A DNA stretch of 64,000 nt, from contig CAJNDS010002078.1 in assembly GCA_905221605.1 (NCBI GenBank), positions 623,001 to 687,000 on the forward strand. The letters are read 5' to 3'. This DNA is from Symbiodinium natans (lineage: Eukaryota; Sar; Dinophyceae; Suessiales; Symbiodiniaceae). Positions 1 to 9,778 of this stretch are shown here, one piece after another (position 1 is the first letter of the stretch; every line of letters starts with the position of its first letter). The position numbers were made by a program, and so were the translations under genes. The notes beneath the pieces were generated by a model, which saw only the letters and a program-made list of their open reading frames with translations, made no database searches and had not been told where the DNA came from.

Positions 1-1
1 T

Positions 2-1538
2 CGGCACGACGTCTTGGGCACCTTGCAAGGTGATGAGCGGAAGTTCTGGGAGGAGAAAGTCGGCTTCAAGCATGTGCAAAGTGCCGTGCAGCAGATGTCC
101 CTCACGATGGACCTGTCGAAGATGCAGGAAATCAAGGACAAGATCCAAAAGCGTTGCAACCAGGTAAAGTTGGGGCTGGACAAAGCTAGGGCAGCCTGCG
201 GCAACTCAGATCCTCCTTGCCTCGCTGTGCATCTCTCATCATCCCATGATCTCGAGGACGCAGAAACCAATCATGCTGTCCTGGGTTGGCCCCCTGTAAC
301 CTGTTGATGTCGCTGGGCGTTTGTTGAAAAAGCTGCTGTTGATACTGTACAGTAGGAGACAGCGAAGACCCTCGTCCAGGAGGAGGAAGAGTTCAGGCAA
401 GTTGCGGCCGATTTCTCGCCGGATGCGATGCAGGCGGCATGGAATGAGCAGAAAATGCTGAACAACATACAGTCGCGCAGCTGAACAGTCTCCAGACGAG
501 TTCAGCGCTTTCCACCGAGGAGTCCTCGAAGACGGCGACTTCTTGAAGCAAGTTTCCCAGCGCGAGGATGCCTTTCTTGCGGGGGCCGCCATGACACGTG
601 CAGTGGATTTCTTCGAGTGCATGGCGCTCCAGTACATGTATCTTGACAAGGAAGATGTGCCTCGCATCAGGAATGCAGTCACCATCAATCCCGACATGCC
701 TTTCATGGAAGACAACCTCCAAAGGATCTTCGTAGTTGGAAACATCAAGGCTGCAAAAATGCGAGACATCACCATGTACATGGTTCAGAAGACAGCCTAC
801 CTCATGACGCAGGGCTTTGCGTGCGCCTTCAGGAACATGACGAAGAACGAGACGGAACGAGCTCTCATCGACTCCCTTGCCGAAGGTACCAGTGTGGAAA
901 ATGTCTTTGACGTGCTGCGAAGGGGCTTCATTAAGCATCTGCTGGTACATGCGCACCATGCCTACCTCAGCTCCATCAGTGATCACAGCCAGTTTATGCA
1001 TCAAGTCGGCTCATTTTGCCGAAGTGATGTGCAACTTTGTGGAGATTCTGGGGCGTGGTTACATGACGCTTTGGAGAAAGAAATCGGTCACCAGCTTGGC
1101 CAACTTCTGCGCCATCACGAGGCCGTGGACAAGGGAATCAAAGAAGGGCTGCGTGTACTTGGAGGTCTTCCCATGCAGAAGTCTTTGCCTTCTCGACTGG
1201 TACAAATTGTGAACAACATGCAGGACCAAGGTATCTTTGATTCCCAGGATTTTAAGTTGCACCATTTGCTCGGCATGACCGCCGTGGCGTTCGCCTTCTT
1301 TGCTCCTCGGTTCTCAGCCGCTGTGATCATGCGATGCATGTCTGGGCTGCTTGGCAGTCTCAATTCCACGTACTACAGGCACTCTTACGAGGAGAGTGTT
1401 CACAAGGAGCTCACCAAGGTTTTCATCGATGGTGATCTCGCTGAGCGTGTGGAAGTCCTCAGGCAGCATGAAGCTGAGCTAGAGGTGGAATACAACGATC
1501 TCTGCCATGCGCTTGAGAAGTTGCGCAGGCTGCGTTGA
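2..1538 (+). CDS. unrecognised protein, 5'-truncated, one intron and an apparent frameshift
   Basis: The gene runs off the left edge. The first visible exon (2-163) ends CAG before a canonical donor GTAAAG at 164. The intron probably ends at TAG 353-355, and exon 2 opens at 356 with ETAKTLVQEEEEFRQ. That frame stops at 482-484. The frame that carries the rest of the protein opens at 462 and runs to the stop ending at 1538, so a one-base shift lies within 462-484. This could be a sequencing error, a real frameshift or a very small intron. The protein is charged and probably helical. A hydrophobic patch lies near nucleotides 1275-1345 (LLGMTAVAFAFFAPRF), and the acidic/basic C-terminus (VEVLRQHEAELEVEYNDL onward) looks like a coiled coil. 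I do not recognise the family. Codon use and uninterrupted length over about 1.07 kb make coding likely. Confidence 0.6.
164..355 (+). other. intron of the first gene
   Basis: The donor GTAAAG follows CAG at 161-163, and the acceptor is CAG-TAG just before 356. It is a 192-base intron of standard GT-AG type. This is worth noting because most other introns here use GC donors. An alternative acceptor CAG at 350-352 would put an in-frame TAG directly into the exon and is less likely. Confidence 0.5.
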
Positions 1539-2735
1539 GGCATGTCTCACTATACAGGCCCCTGATGGACTCAGAGGACCGATTGAAGAAAGTGCTGTGC
1601 AAGGTCTAGTATGACCTTCCTATATATGTATATACCGGCTGAGAATCCGACTGACAAACGCTCGCATGATGCGAGTCCCGCAATACGAGTCGCATAAGGC
1701 TAAATCGGTGATGCGTTTCGCCGAGTAGAGTCGAGTCGCGATGTTTTTTTGTTGGATCAGCTGCGTGGCTCGCAGGCTCCTTTTTGCAGCAGCTCTCGAG
1801 GCACGGCTGCAGACCTTGTACTTTCGGTAAGTGCTACGGATGTTTTCTTTGAAGTGAACTGCAGCATGTGACACTCGAACTCGGAACCCTGAGACGCATG
1901 TATCTTACTTGTCTGTAAAGCATTAATGTAAGCCTACATCGGCACATCACATGAAGAAATGCCAGCACCACAAGAACCCTCGACATTCCCCCAGCAATCC
2001 TCACAGCGTAGCTTGGTCATCTCTCAGATCTCGACCCTATGGGTCATTCCCATCTAAGGCAACTTGTGTTTTTTATGGCCTAAGGGTTCTCGGTTCAGAG
2101 TTCATAGGGTTTAAAGTTTAGTCCTCGCACAGGATTTTAGAAACGCACGTGTGTCTATAGGGGCTCCAAAGGTTTTGGGCTTAGGGCATCCGTGTCGGGG
2201 AACCAAAGGCTTTTGTAACATTTTGTACCTTTTCTGCAGTCCTGGCTTGGATGCTGCAAGAAGCCTCCGAGTTTCATATGCTGTTTCGCCACCTTCTAGG
2301 GTGCAGGTTTCGGGCTTAATGGCGACGATTCCATGCCAACTAGCAATCACTGACACACTCGTGCCGAGGCGAATTGCCAGAGAGCACGCTCCTGCGCAAG
2401 GCCAAGGTGAGTGTTTGCAGGCCAGCTCCTGTCTGACACTTATTTGGCACGCTGGCTGCATCTCTTGCCTGTTTGTTCAGCCACATCTTGGCTTGCGACT
2501 TCCAGGGGCAAGCGTATAGAATAATGCTCTTCGGGGCCCTTCAGTTACGCTGTGCTCGGAGCCATTTGGCCGCTGGGACCACCTGTGCATACTTGCCAGA
2601 TTCATCAAGGATATTCAAGGATCGCTTGCACAGTACCTACTTGTACATGTAGCTGCGCGCAGTATATGCCATGCTACCGCGTGATTCTGGGCGCTACAAA
2701 GTTGCTGTATAGGGCTAGGTCTCTCAGAGACGCCG
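1539..2735. other. non-coding stretch between the first gene and the KH ORF
   Basis: I see no supported gene. Two reading frames on opposite strands overlap at 2111-2519; neither resembles a family, and both look like chance frames. A degenerate telomere-like tract (AAGGGTTCTCGGTTC, AGGGTTTAAAG) lies near 2080-2125, and a short TATATA run at 1620-1632. The promoter of the downstream ORF would have to lie here, but dinoflagellate promoters have no motif I can call by eye. Confidence 0.5.
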
Positions 2736-3689
2736 ATGTCAGCGATGCCGGTGACACTCCGGGACGAGGTTGCTGCCGTCACAAGTATCTGGGATGCGAG
2801 ATGTCGAGCATGTAGCTGCAATGTAGCTGATGTAGCTGTTATTGCACGAGAGACCGCTCTGATTCGAAACTGCAATGCCAACCAAGGTGCCATGGCCATG
2901 GGCATGACTTTGCCGTCGTACGCGTCATACGTATTCGTCCAGAAGGAGGGTGACTCCAGTGAGTTGGATGCCACACTTCCGCTGTGGGTTTTCCCCAAGA
3001 GCCTGAGCAAGCTTGCCTTCCCTCCGGGGCTTGACCACCCCCTGCCCCAAACGTTCCAAGCCAGAGCGTGCAGCGCCGGTTTGGTGCGATTGGGGTGCCA
3101 TGTGCAAGGCCGAAGGCAGAACTCTGAGTCACCTGGCCGCATGCTGGAAACATTGGAAACAGTGGATCGCAAAATTGGGTCACCTCGTGAGCTCGAGAAG
3201 CCGACCTATGACTTCAACATCATGTTTCCAGGATATGACCAACAGCAACACCTGGAGTTCGAGCTGGTGCCCAGGCTGATTGGACGAGGTGCTTGCAACA
3301 TGGCCGCCATCAAAAAGACGGGTGCTGGCGTTTGTATTTGTGGGAGGGGCAGTGGCTACTTGGAGAAAGCTGCACCTAACGGCAAGCGTCGTGAACGGGA
3401 TGCGCCGCTGCACGTGGCAGTGTCTTGCAGTACGCGACTTGGACACGTCAGCGAAGTTTGCAAGTCTCGCTTAGACCCAGTTTGGGGAAGGTTAGACGTA
3501 CGGTGCACTTTCTCTCGGAAAGAGTTTAATGCGTTCACGTGTTTCCGGCTTTTGCCTCCATCGAGGAGGTTTCGCCCCCATCTACACAGGGGGGAGCTAG
3601 GAAGGTTCATGGAGTTTGCGGCACCGGTTGCATGGGTTCCCCTCCTACCCCCCTCTGTACTACCCCCCCCCCCCCCCCCCTGGGTTTGA
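2736..3689 (+). CDS. KH-domain RNA-binding protein (single ORF)
   Basis: This 317-codon frame contains a clear KH domain at about residues 165-235. Before the core comes YDFNIMFPGYD. The nucleic-acid-binding GxxG loop appears as LIGRGACNMAAIKKTGAG, followed by CICGRGSGYLE and, after a short basic insert, PLHVAVSC. The order matches the divergent KH proteins common in dinoflagellates, where GRGS-GHLE and PLHVAVS-type strands follow the GxxG loop. KH domains bind single-stranded RNA, so a role in RNA binding or translation control is likely; that is family knowledge, not shown here. After about residue 255 the frame enters low-complexity sequence and a run of 18 C (3663-3680), so the true 3' end may be earlier, at a splice site. 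A donor-like AAG-GTTAGA lies at about 3489-3491. The N-terminal 150 residues are not recognisable, and the start at 2736 is only the first ATG. Confidence 0.55.
   Translation: MSAMPVTLRDEVAAVTSIWDARCRACSCNVADVAVIARETALIRNCNANQGAMAMGMTLPSYASYVFVQKEGDSSELDATLPLWVFPKSLSKLAFPPGLDHPLPQTFQARACSAGLVRLGCHVQGRRQNSESPGRMLETLETVDRKIGSPRELEKPTYDFNIMFPGYDQQQHLEFELVPRLIGRGACNMAAIKKTGAGVCICGRGSGYLEKAAPNGKRRERDAPLHVAVSCSTRLGHVSEVCKSRLDPVWGRLDVRCTFSRKEFNAFTCFRLLPPSRRFRPHLHRGELGRFMEFAAPVAWVPLLPPSVLPPPPPPWV
3663..3680. repeat. poly-C tract
   Basis: An uninterrupted run of 18 C near the end of the KH frame. It is one of at least fifteen G or C homopolymers of about ten bases or more in the window, and its presence makes the proposed C-terminus of the KH ORF doubtful. 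Confidence 0.9.
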
Positions 3690-3784
3690 GGTCTTTTTGG
3701 GGGGAACCTGGAGGGGAGCGTAGCCAACTGCTGGGCGCAACGTAAGGCCAATAGTCCAAGACCCTCAAAAGAGTAACTTAACCG

Positions 3785-4030
3785 ATGTCCTTCAATTTTG
3801 CCCCCGAGCCTCCGAGCTGGGATTCAAACGACGAGCTCAGGAACGAGATCCGGCAGGCGGCTATGAAAGAGGTCTTATCTCTTATGAAGTACCTCTCGCG
3901 TCACTTCGAGCGGTTTTGTCGCACCTCGTTTCGGTCAAGACTTTTCAAGAGAAGTTCCAATGCAATGTTGTCTGAACGTTATTGCTGGTATCGCGAAGCT
4001 GTCATTCCATCGCGCTTTCCTGAGGCATGA
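3785..4030 (+). CDS. short hypothetical ORF
   Basis: An 81-codon frame starts MSFNFAPEPPSWDSNDEL and has a plausible amphipathic composition (ELRNEIRQAAMKEVLSLMKYLSRHF). No family is recognised. It lies 95 bases after the KH frame on the same strand and could be an exon of the same transcript. There is no splice-site support, and it could equally be chance. Confidence 0.2.
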   Translation: MSFNFAPEPPSWDSNDELRNEIRQAAMKEVLSLMKYLSRHFERFCRTSFRSRLFKRSSNAMLSERYCWYREAVIPSRFPEA

Positions 4031-4341
4031 AGCACCTCAATTGCCCGACGGAGTTGTACGCAGTCGAGCCCGAGGCAGGGATTGGGATGGGCATGTGCTT
4101 CATACTCGTAGATATGTGATGATATGTGTATCTCGCTCGCGGTCGACAGTGGGCGAGAATCGGTCTAGTAGAGTCTAGAAGTGAAACGTCCAGAAGTCCA
4201 GCACTGCAACGACAATGCTTCAAGCTTTTTCTTGGGATGCTTGAAGAATTAGGTCCGTGCAGTCCGCTTTCGTGGACGCGCGCTGCGACGTTTGGGACGG
4301 GACAACCCCAAGGTCCCCAAGGCGTGGCATGAGTTGGCCTG

Positions 4342-4395
4342 TATATTCTATATATTCTATATGTTCTATATCTTCTATATATTCTATATATATAA
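4342..4395. repeat. heptamer minisatellite TATATTC
   Basis: Six to seven copies of a TATATTC/TATGTTC/TATCTTC unit in tandem, ending in TATATATA. It is a simple AT-rich minisatellite with no coding sense. Confidence 0.85.
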
Positions 4396-4867
4396 AGAAT
4401 CTGAAGCTTCAATCGATCCAAGTTGATCCCGACGGACCATGCAGGGAATGGTTGCACAACTTGCACTATTTGGTGGCAAGAGCAAGACGGGACAAAATCA
4501 GCGCCAATGTCGCGACGTGGCCGCACTGATTGATAGTTCTTGCTTAACCTTGCTTGCCAGCTGTCCGCACGTTTTTGATCCAAGTTTGGACTGCAGGAAA
4601 CCACGCCCGATCTGAGTGAGCTGTAAGCTTGCTCCGGTATCCTGCGCAGGCGGCCGATCCCTGCAAAGGGTCTGCCTGAGTCAATTTAATGGGTTAAGGA
4701 CCGTCAAGGATGAACACCCATTCAATAAAAGGGCTAGTGGTCTTGACAGATATCCTGAATCGTTCCTCTTGTGGATGGCGAAGCCAGTTAGATGAATGGC
4801 AGTGACTGAAGCTAGGAGGAAGTGGGCGGGCATTAGGCAAATGCTATGTCAGCTATGTTGGTGACTG

Positions 4868-4937
4868 GGAGCTTGGTGTTAAGGGTTTAGGGTCTGGAGT
4901 TTAGGGTTCAGGGTTTAGGGTGTAGGGTGCAAGGTGT
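4868..4937. repeat. degenerate telomere-like repeat (TTTAGGG type)
   Basis: A run of variants of AGGGTTT (AAGGGTTTAGGGTCTGG, TTTAGGGTTCAGGG, TTTAGGGTGTAGGG). It is clearly related to the plant/algal telomere heptamer but decayed. Similar tracts recur through the window in both orientations. Confidence 0.8.
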
Positions 4938-7900
4938 GTACACATCGATAATCCTGTGCATGAATGGAAGCCTCTTGAGCAGACTGCTCCTGCAATGTCT
5001 CAAAAAAGCAATCGCCCTCCAGTGTATTCATTCCCTTACATCTTGAAGGTCCTTGACCCACTCCAGTTGGGGTTCAAGCATTTCTGGCAGACGGTGGCAC
5101 ATCGTACCACATAGATCTGCTTTGCGGCCTCGACTCCGGTCCCAATTCTTTGAGTTTGTGGAGGTAGCCTGTACCATATTATGCTTTCCGGGTGCAATCC
5201 CCAAAGTCTACGAGAAAAAAAACATCGTGGCTTATGGAGGGTTGCATGCCGTGTGAGACGTGCCATCATTTTGTCGTCGGCGCTCGGTCATCTTTTTCAG
5301 TTGTTGTGGGGAGGCCGTTCTTGGATGCTATGTGGTTCTGAGGTTGTCAGTACCTATAGTAATCGTGGCTGGCTTACGGCGCATGAAGTTTCTGAATGCT
5401 GCGGTCTTTGCCCAGCAGCTACTCCTCTTCACAAATGTAAGACTCTCATGTGCCACCCAAGATCAATGCCTGCACGATAGGATCTCACGCGCGATGCGAA
5501 AGCTCGAACATACGGGACTCTATTTTCACTGCGGCATGATACGCTAGTATTTCGCTGTGACGAGGGGAGCAGGATTATCACCACGGGGACTCCTCCGTCC
5601 TCCGCGTTCCAGTCCACGAAGCTTGTGCAAGTTGACACGCCGTGCTCGGAAGCAAGATCCATCTACGGAATCTGCGGCCCTGTGCGCAGTGTCACTACGA
5701 GGGTTTTTAAAGTACTACGTGTGCTAAGTTTGCCTGTTGATTTCGAGCCGGCGTTTCTATTCCTTAGTCCGTCTGTAGACGTGCGACGTGAAACAATGTG
5801 CATGCTGAGAGGGGAGCGGGAGACGACATCAGTTGCTAGCCCTCTTTGGCTGGCATACTTGCTTCCACTTGCTTCTGCTCCCAGTTTGCCAGGTCGTCGC
5901 CGAAAACATCAGCTTGGGAGCCGCCGCTCGTCAGTCTGTCTCCGACAGACGACATGAAGATACCACCGGCTCCTTAGGATGGAGGGTGCGGACTACACGG
6001 ATCTAAGCGAGCATGGGTTTCTGGCTCCAGGATGCTGTAACCCTCCTTGGCCCAGGTGGCCTTTGTGACAAGTGAGAAACCAACTCAGCCTGTCGGCACT
6101 GGAGCGATTTGGTTGAAAGGTGCCATCAGGTGCTGAGGACATCCACTCCAAAGTAGCCTTTAAGCCAACTCCCACCCGCACCTGTGGCTTGACGCCGTTG
6201 AGCCCAAGACCCCAACATGCATAGCTTTTTTGGTTGTGGCGGTGCGAAGAGCGGGCTCGTTCTGAAAGCTGTGTTCTTCGAACCGTTCCGGTCCAAGATG
6301 TTGAGTTGATGATTGGCTAGTTGCCGGTCTGCGGCGAGCGCGAGAGTCGTCCGACATCGTCTGTTTGCTTTGAGCCAGAGATGGGGTCAACGATGCGGAT
6401 GAGCAGGGCGTGTCTGGACTCCAGGCCTATACGACCTCGACTCGACCAGGTAGTTGCAAAGCTGTCAGAGTCTCCGCATTTGCATGCGTCGGCATCGGCT
6501 GCATCTGGTCAATGAGGGCAGGAGCCTGTACTGGATATTACAGGGCAGTTCTGCTCTTTTGTGGGTGAGAAGCTAGCGCCTCAGATTCTTCGACACGTCA
6601 GGCATCGGACCGGTGCCAAGCCTGAATAGTGTTCCTAGTTTTTTGCATTGATAATCAGTCGAACTTCTTACCTCGCGGTCGTGGAGCAGGCCTTGACAAG
6701 CATGTCTAAGCCGCTGCTTGCAGCCGATCTCGGCTGCACCGCAGCACATCGAGCTTGATGCAGAAGCACCAAAACCAATGTGCTGCACAAGGATGAGTGC
6801 TGATGATGATGCCAATAAACGCAACTCGGTGGAAGCCCACAACTCAAGCAAATCCCCAAGTAGCCACCGTGCCCGAGCCCCGATCCCCCAACAAAAACAA
6901 ACAAACCAACAAACAACAAAAGCAACAGCGAGCCATAGCCGCCTGGGCCTTCGAGCCGGCGCGGTGTCGCAAAGCGGCGCGAGGGCAGCGCTGCCATGAC
7001 CGCGGCCAAGGTTGCCGAGGAGGCGGAACCCCAACATTGAACCCGATTCTTCACGGGAGGGGCAAAGCAAAAGATAGCGTGAGCCTACTGGATCGGCTTC
7101 GGTCCTTGTACGACTTAGCCCCTTAGGCTTTGTAGGCCTATCTCCAGGACGACAGTTAATGACACTTTTTGCCATGCGGATTTCTGCCGAATGTCTTCCC
7201 ACCTGTTTCTATCACCTCTTGTTCTGCAGAGGCAGAGATGAGGGAGCGCCTTCTCTCGACGCCAGCAGCATGCCCAGATGACTGTCACGCTCAGAGTGTC
7301 AGAGACTTTGGCTAATTCTAGTTTAGTTAATTCGGCATCGTCATTTTGGAGCACATCTTCGTGTTGTTGTGAAGGTGGGCTGTACAGTAAGTGCATGTTG
7401 AAGCAGTTGTTTTTGAGCCGCCATCCATCAAGCCATGCTTCCATCTATCCGTCTATCCACCGAGCTATCCATCTGTCATCATCTGTCCATCTGTCGATCT
7501 CCCGTCTGACCGATCTAATACCATAAGCCCTAAATACTTTCAGCATCTCTGGAGCATTATTGACCTAACTATACCTACATGCAGGCCTGAGATTGTTGCA
7601 CTGAGCTTGGCCCTTTCTCTTTCTGGGCCTTGCGATCAGGCCGAGGCTTCTGGCGGCTTGCGGAAGCGGAAAGATGCAAAGGTCTGCCTTCCTCGGCATT
7701 TTGTGTCGCACGCTTCAACTTTTTTCCAAGGCAGACACCTCAGAGATGCATGAGCGCGCCTAAATCCACCACCCCATGGCCAGGCCGCATCTGCCGAGGA
7801 CGCGGAGCGCTCCGAGGCCCACTTCGGGGTTTCATGCATGTGGATAGGGCTTCGGGTTTAGAATTTCAGGGGGTTGTAAGGTTAAGGGTTCAGGGTTTAG

Positions 7901-9717
7901 GGTGCATGGTGGTTTCTCTGAATTGTGGGCCCCTTTGTGGGGTACCTCAACATAGAAGGATTTGTATTATCGTGAAACCCCAGAAGGGCACCCGAATTGA
8001 GGGACCCCCCCCCCCCCCCCCCACGGCACATGTTTGTGGAATTGGTTCCTAACAAACACCTCCGCATCCCCCCTGCAAGGGCTTGCTAGAATTGTTGCGG
8101 CGCTGGTTGAAGGCTTTCAGTTTCTGTTTTTGGATTCCGTGCCAGTAACTTCGTGGCGTGAGGTTCTGTGACAGCTTTGCTTTGTGTTTGTTGCCTAAGA
8201 ATCTCTGGTGGTGGCTAATTAGGCCTTGTCGAGGCCTCCGAAATTACGCAGGAAATCGTTACCTACCGCTGCCTTGGTATTCCTTAAAGCCCGTTTCCTC
8301 GCAGGTCCTGGCGTTGCAGGCAGCACGAGCAGGGAACCCAAGCATCACCGGCATTGTGCTGCCTGCAAACCTCAAACCCCTCAACCCCAAAGTCTCGAAC
8401 CCTCAGCTCTGTAGAGTCTTAAGTCGCAGATTGCTCGTTTTTTCGCAACTCCTTGTGGTGCCCCATGGCCCATGGGCAAGGACAAGATGCAAGAGGAGCT
8501 GCACCGCATGCAGTATGTCGGTGACGCTTGCCTAATTAACCTGGGTTTTTGTGGGTTATTGCAGTAGAAGTATATAGGGATCATAAGAGAACACTATTGG
8601 TACTTATTCCGACCCCTGTATTGCGATCGTTGATTGTAAGATTGACCCTAAACAAGGGTGGACCGGGACCAAGCAGATTTTTGCTTCCAATTAGCTCACA
8701 CGCAGAATGCGGTAATTTCCGGATCTCCCCGGCTTGGGCTGTTGCCGTTTTGATCGATACCCCTTTCTCAGGCTGAAACCCAATGTTGGTGTGCTTTTCG
8801 AGAAGCCACAATGCACCCGGCACTGCAACATTTTCCCTGAGCCCAAGAATCCCAAAACCCCAGACCCTAAACCCCTAGAACCTCACCCCAAACGGCAAGA
8901 ACCCAAGCACACCCGGATCGCAAGGAAAGCCTCGAAGGATCCAGCAATACGCCCCGGGCCCGGCTTTGAACAGCGCTTCCGCTCTGCCTGATTCTTCGAA
9001 CCCAGGATTGGAAAGACGCAGTCTGCCCTCCAAGAGTACGATAGCAAGCTTGCGAGCGCGGCAGGGCGCTCAGGGTGGGGCCTGCCAAGCTGGACCTTGA
9101 GGTTGGGGTTTAGGGTTTAGGGTTTCAGAGTGCTTTTCGGTAAACCCGTGGCCTCTCCGAGCCGCCCTGACCCGAGGCGAAAGCTTTGGGTCAACTGAAG
9201 CGACGCATGGAGGAGGACTCGCGCTACATTTGGTGGCCGGGCGTCCCGGAAACAAGGGCCCTGGGTGTAGGTTTTCAGATCCTGAAGCCCTAAACTCCTA
9301 CAACCGTGAGGGCATGTGAGGGCCGTTGTTCGGTCTTAGGAGGGTTTAGGCTGAAGGCTCAGCATTCACGAGGGCCTGTTGGGGTTCAGGGTTTATTTCA
9401 TTTGTTGTTTGTGTTTTTGTGGTTACGGTTTTTGTCGCCCTGCACTCCAAGCTGCCAGGGTGTCGGTTCCATCGTTTCCGTAGGTCGTTGCATTGCGCGA
9501 AAGCTACTGTACTCTAAATAGCATTCTTCATGATTCGTATAGTTGAGTTATTCGGTTAATTACGTACCTCACATAGTCAACCTTCAGCCGTGAACCTCGA
9601 ACCTCCGTCACGGAAAAGGTGAGAGGGTCGGGCCAGGTCCGCCCGATCGTCAGATACCTCCGATTGTAGTTCGGGGAAGCAGGTTGCAGGGTCACGTAAA
9701 CCCTAACCCCCCTTATG

Positions 9718-9778
9718 CTAACAGTCCTTCTTAGGGACTACAGTGCCCCCTATTAGAATCCCTATGAAGGACTGTCAG
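9718..9778. repeat. 61-bp hairpin element (MITE-like)
   Basis: The arms CTAACAGTCCTTCTTAGGGA (9718-9737) and TCCCTATGAAGGACTGTCAG (9759-9778) are inverted complements with 18 of 20 positions matching, around a 21-base loop. It could be a solo foldback element or a very short MITE. No convincing target-site duplication is visible (flanks TTATG and TATAG). It lies in non-coding sequence, so an RNA-level role such as a terminator cannot be argued from position. Confidence 0.7.

Larger units (their letters stand above)
4031..9717. other. gene-poor stretch with scattered weak ORFs
   Basis: Apart from the repeats listed separately I can support no gene. Frames at 5260-5547 (ending SRAMRKLEHTGLYFHCGMIR) and 6321-6515 (with RPRLDQVVAKLSESPHLHAS) have protein-like composition but no recognised family and no splice sites I trust. 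Short direct repeats of CATCTGTC/CATCTATC lie at 7425-7510. Poly-C lies at 8006-8022. Degenerate TTTAGGG tracts lie at 7850-7905 and 9100-9130, and CCCTAAA-type tracts at 8855-8895. Confidence 0.5.

Noticed and set aside
393-1004. Minus-strand 203-residue ORF
   Set aside because: It is the antisense shadow of the first gene, whose + frame has better composition and splice support.
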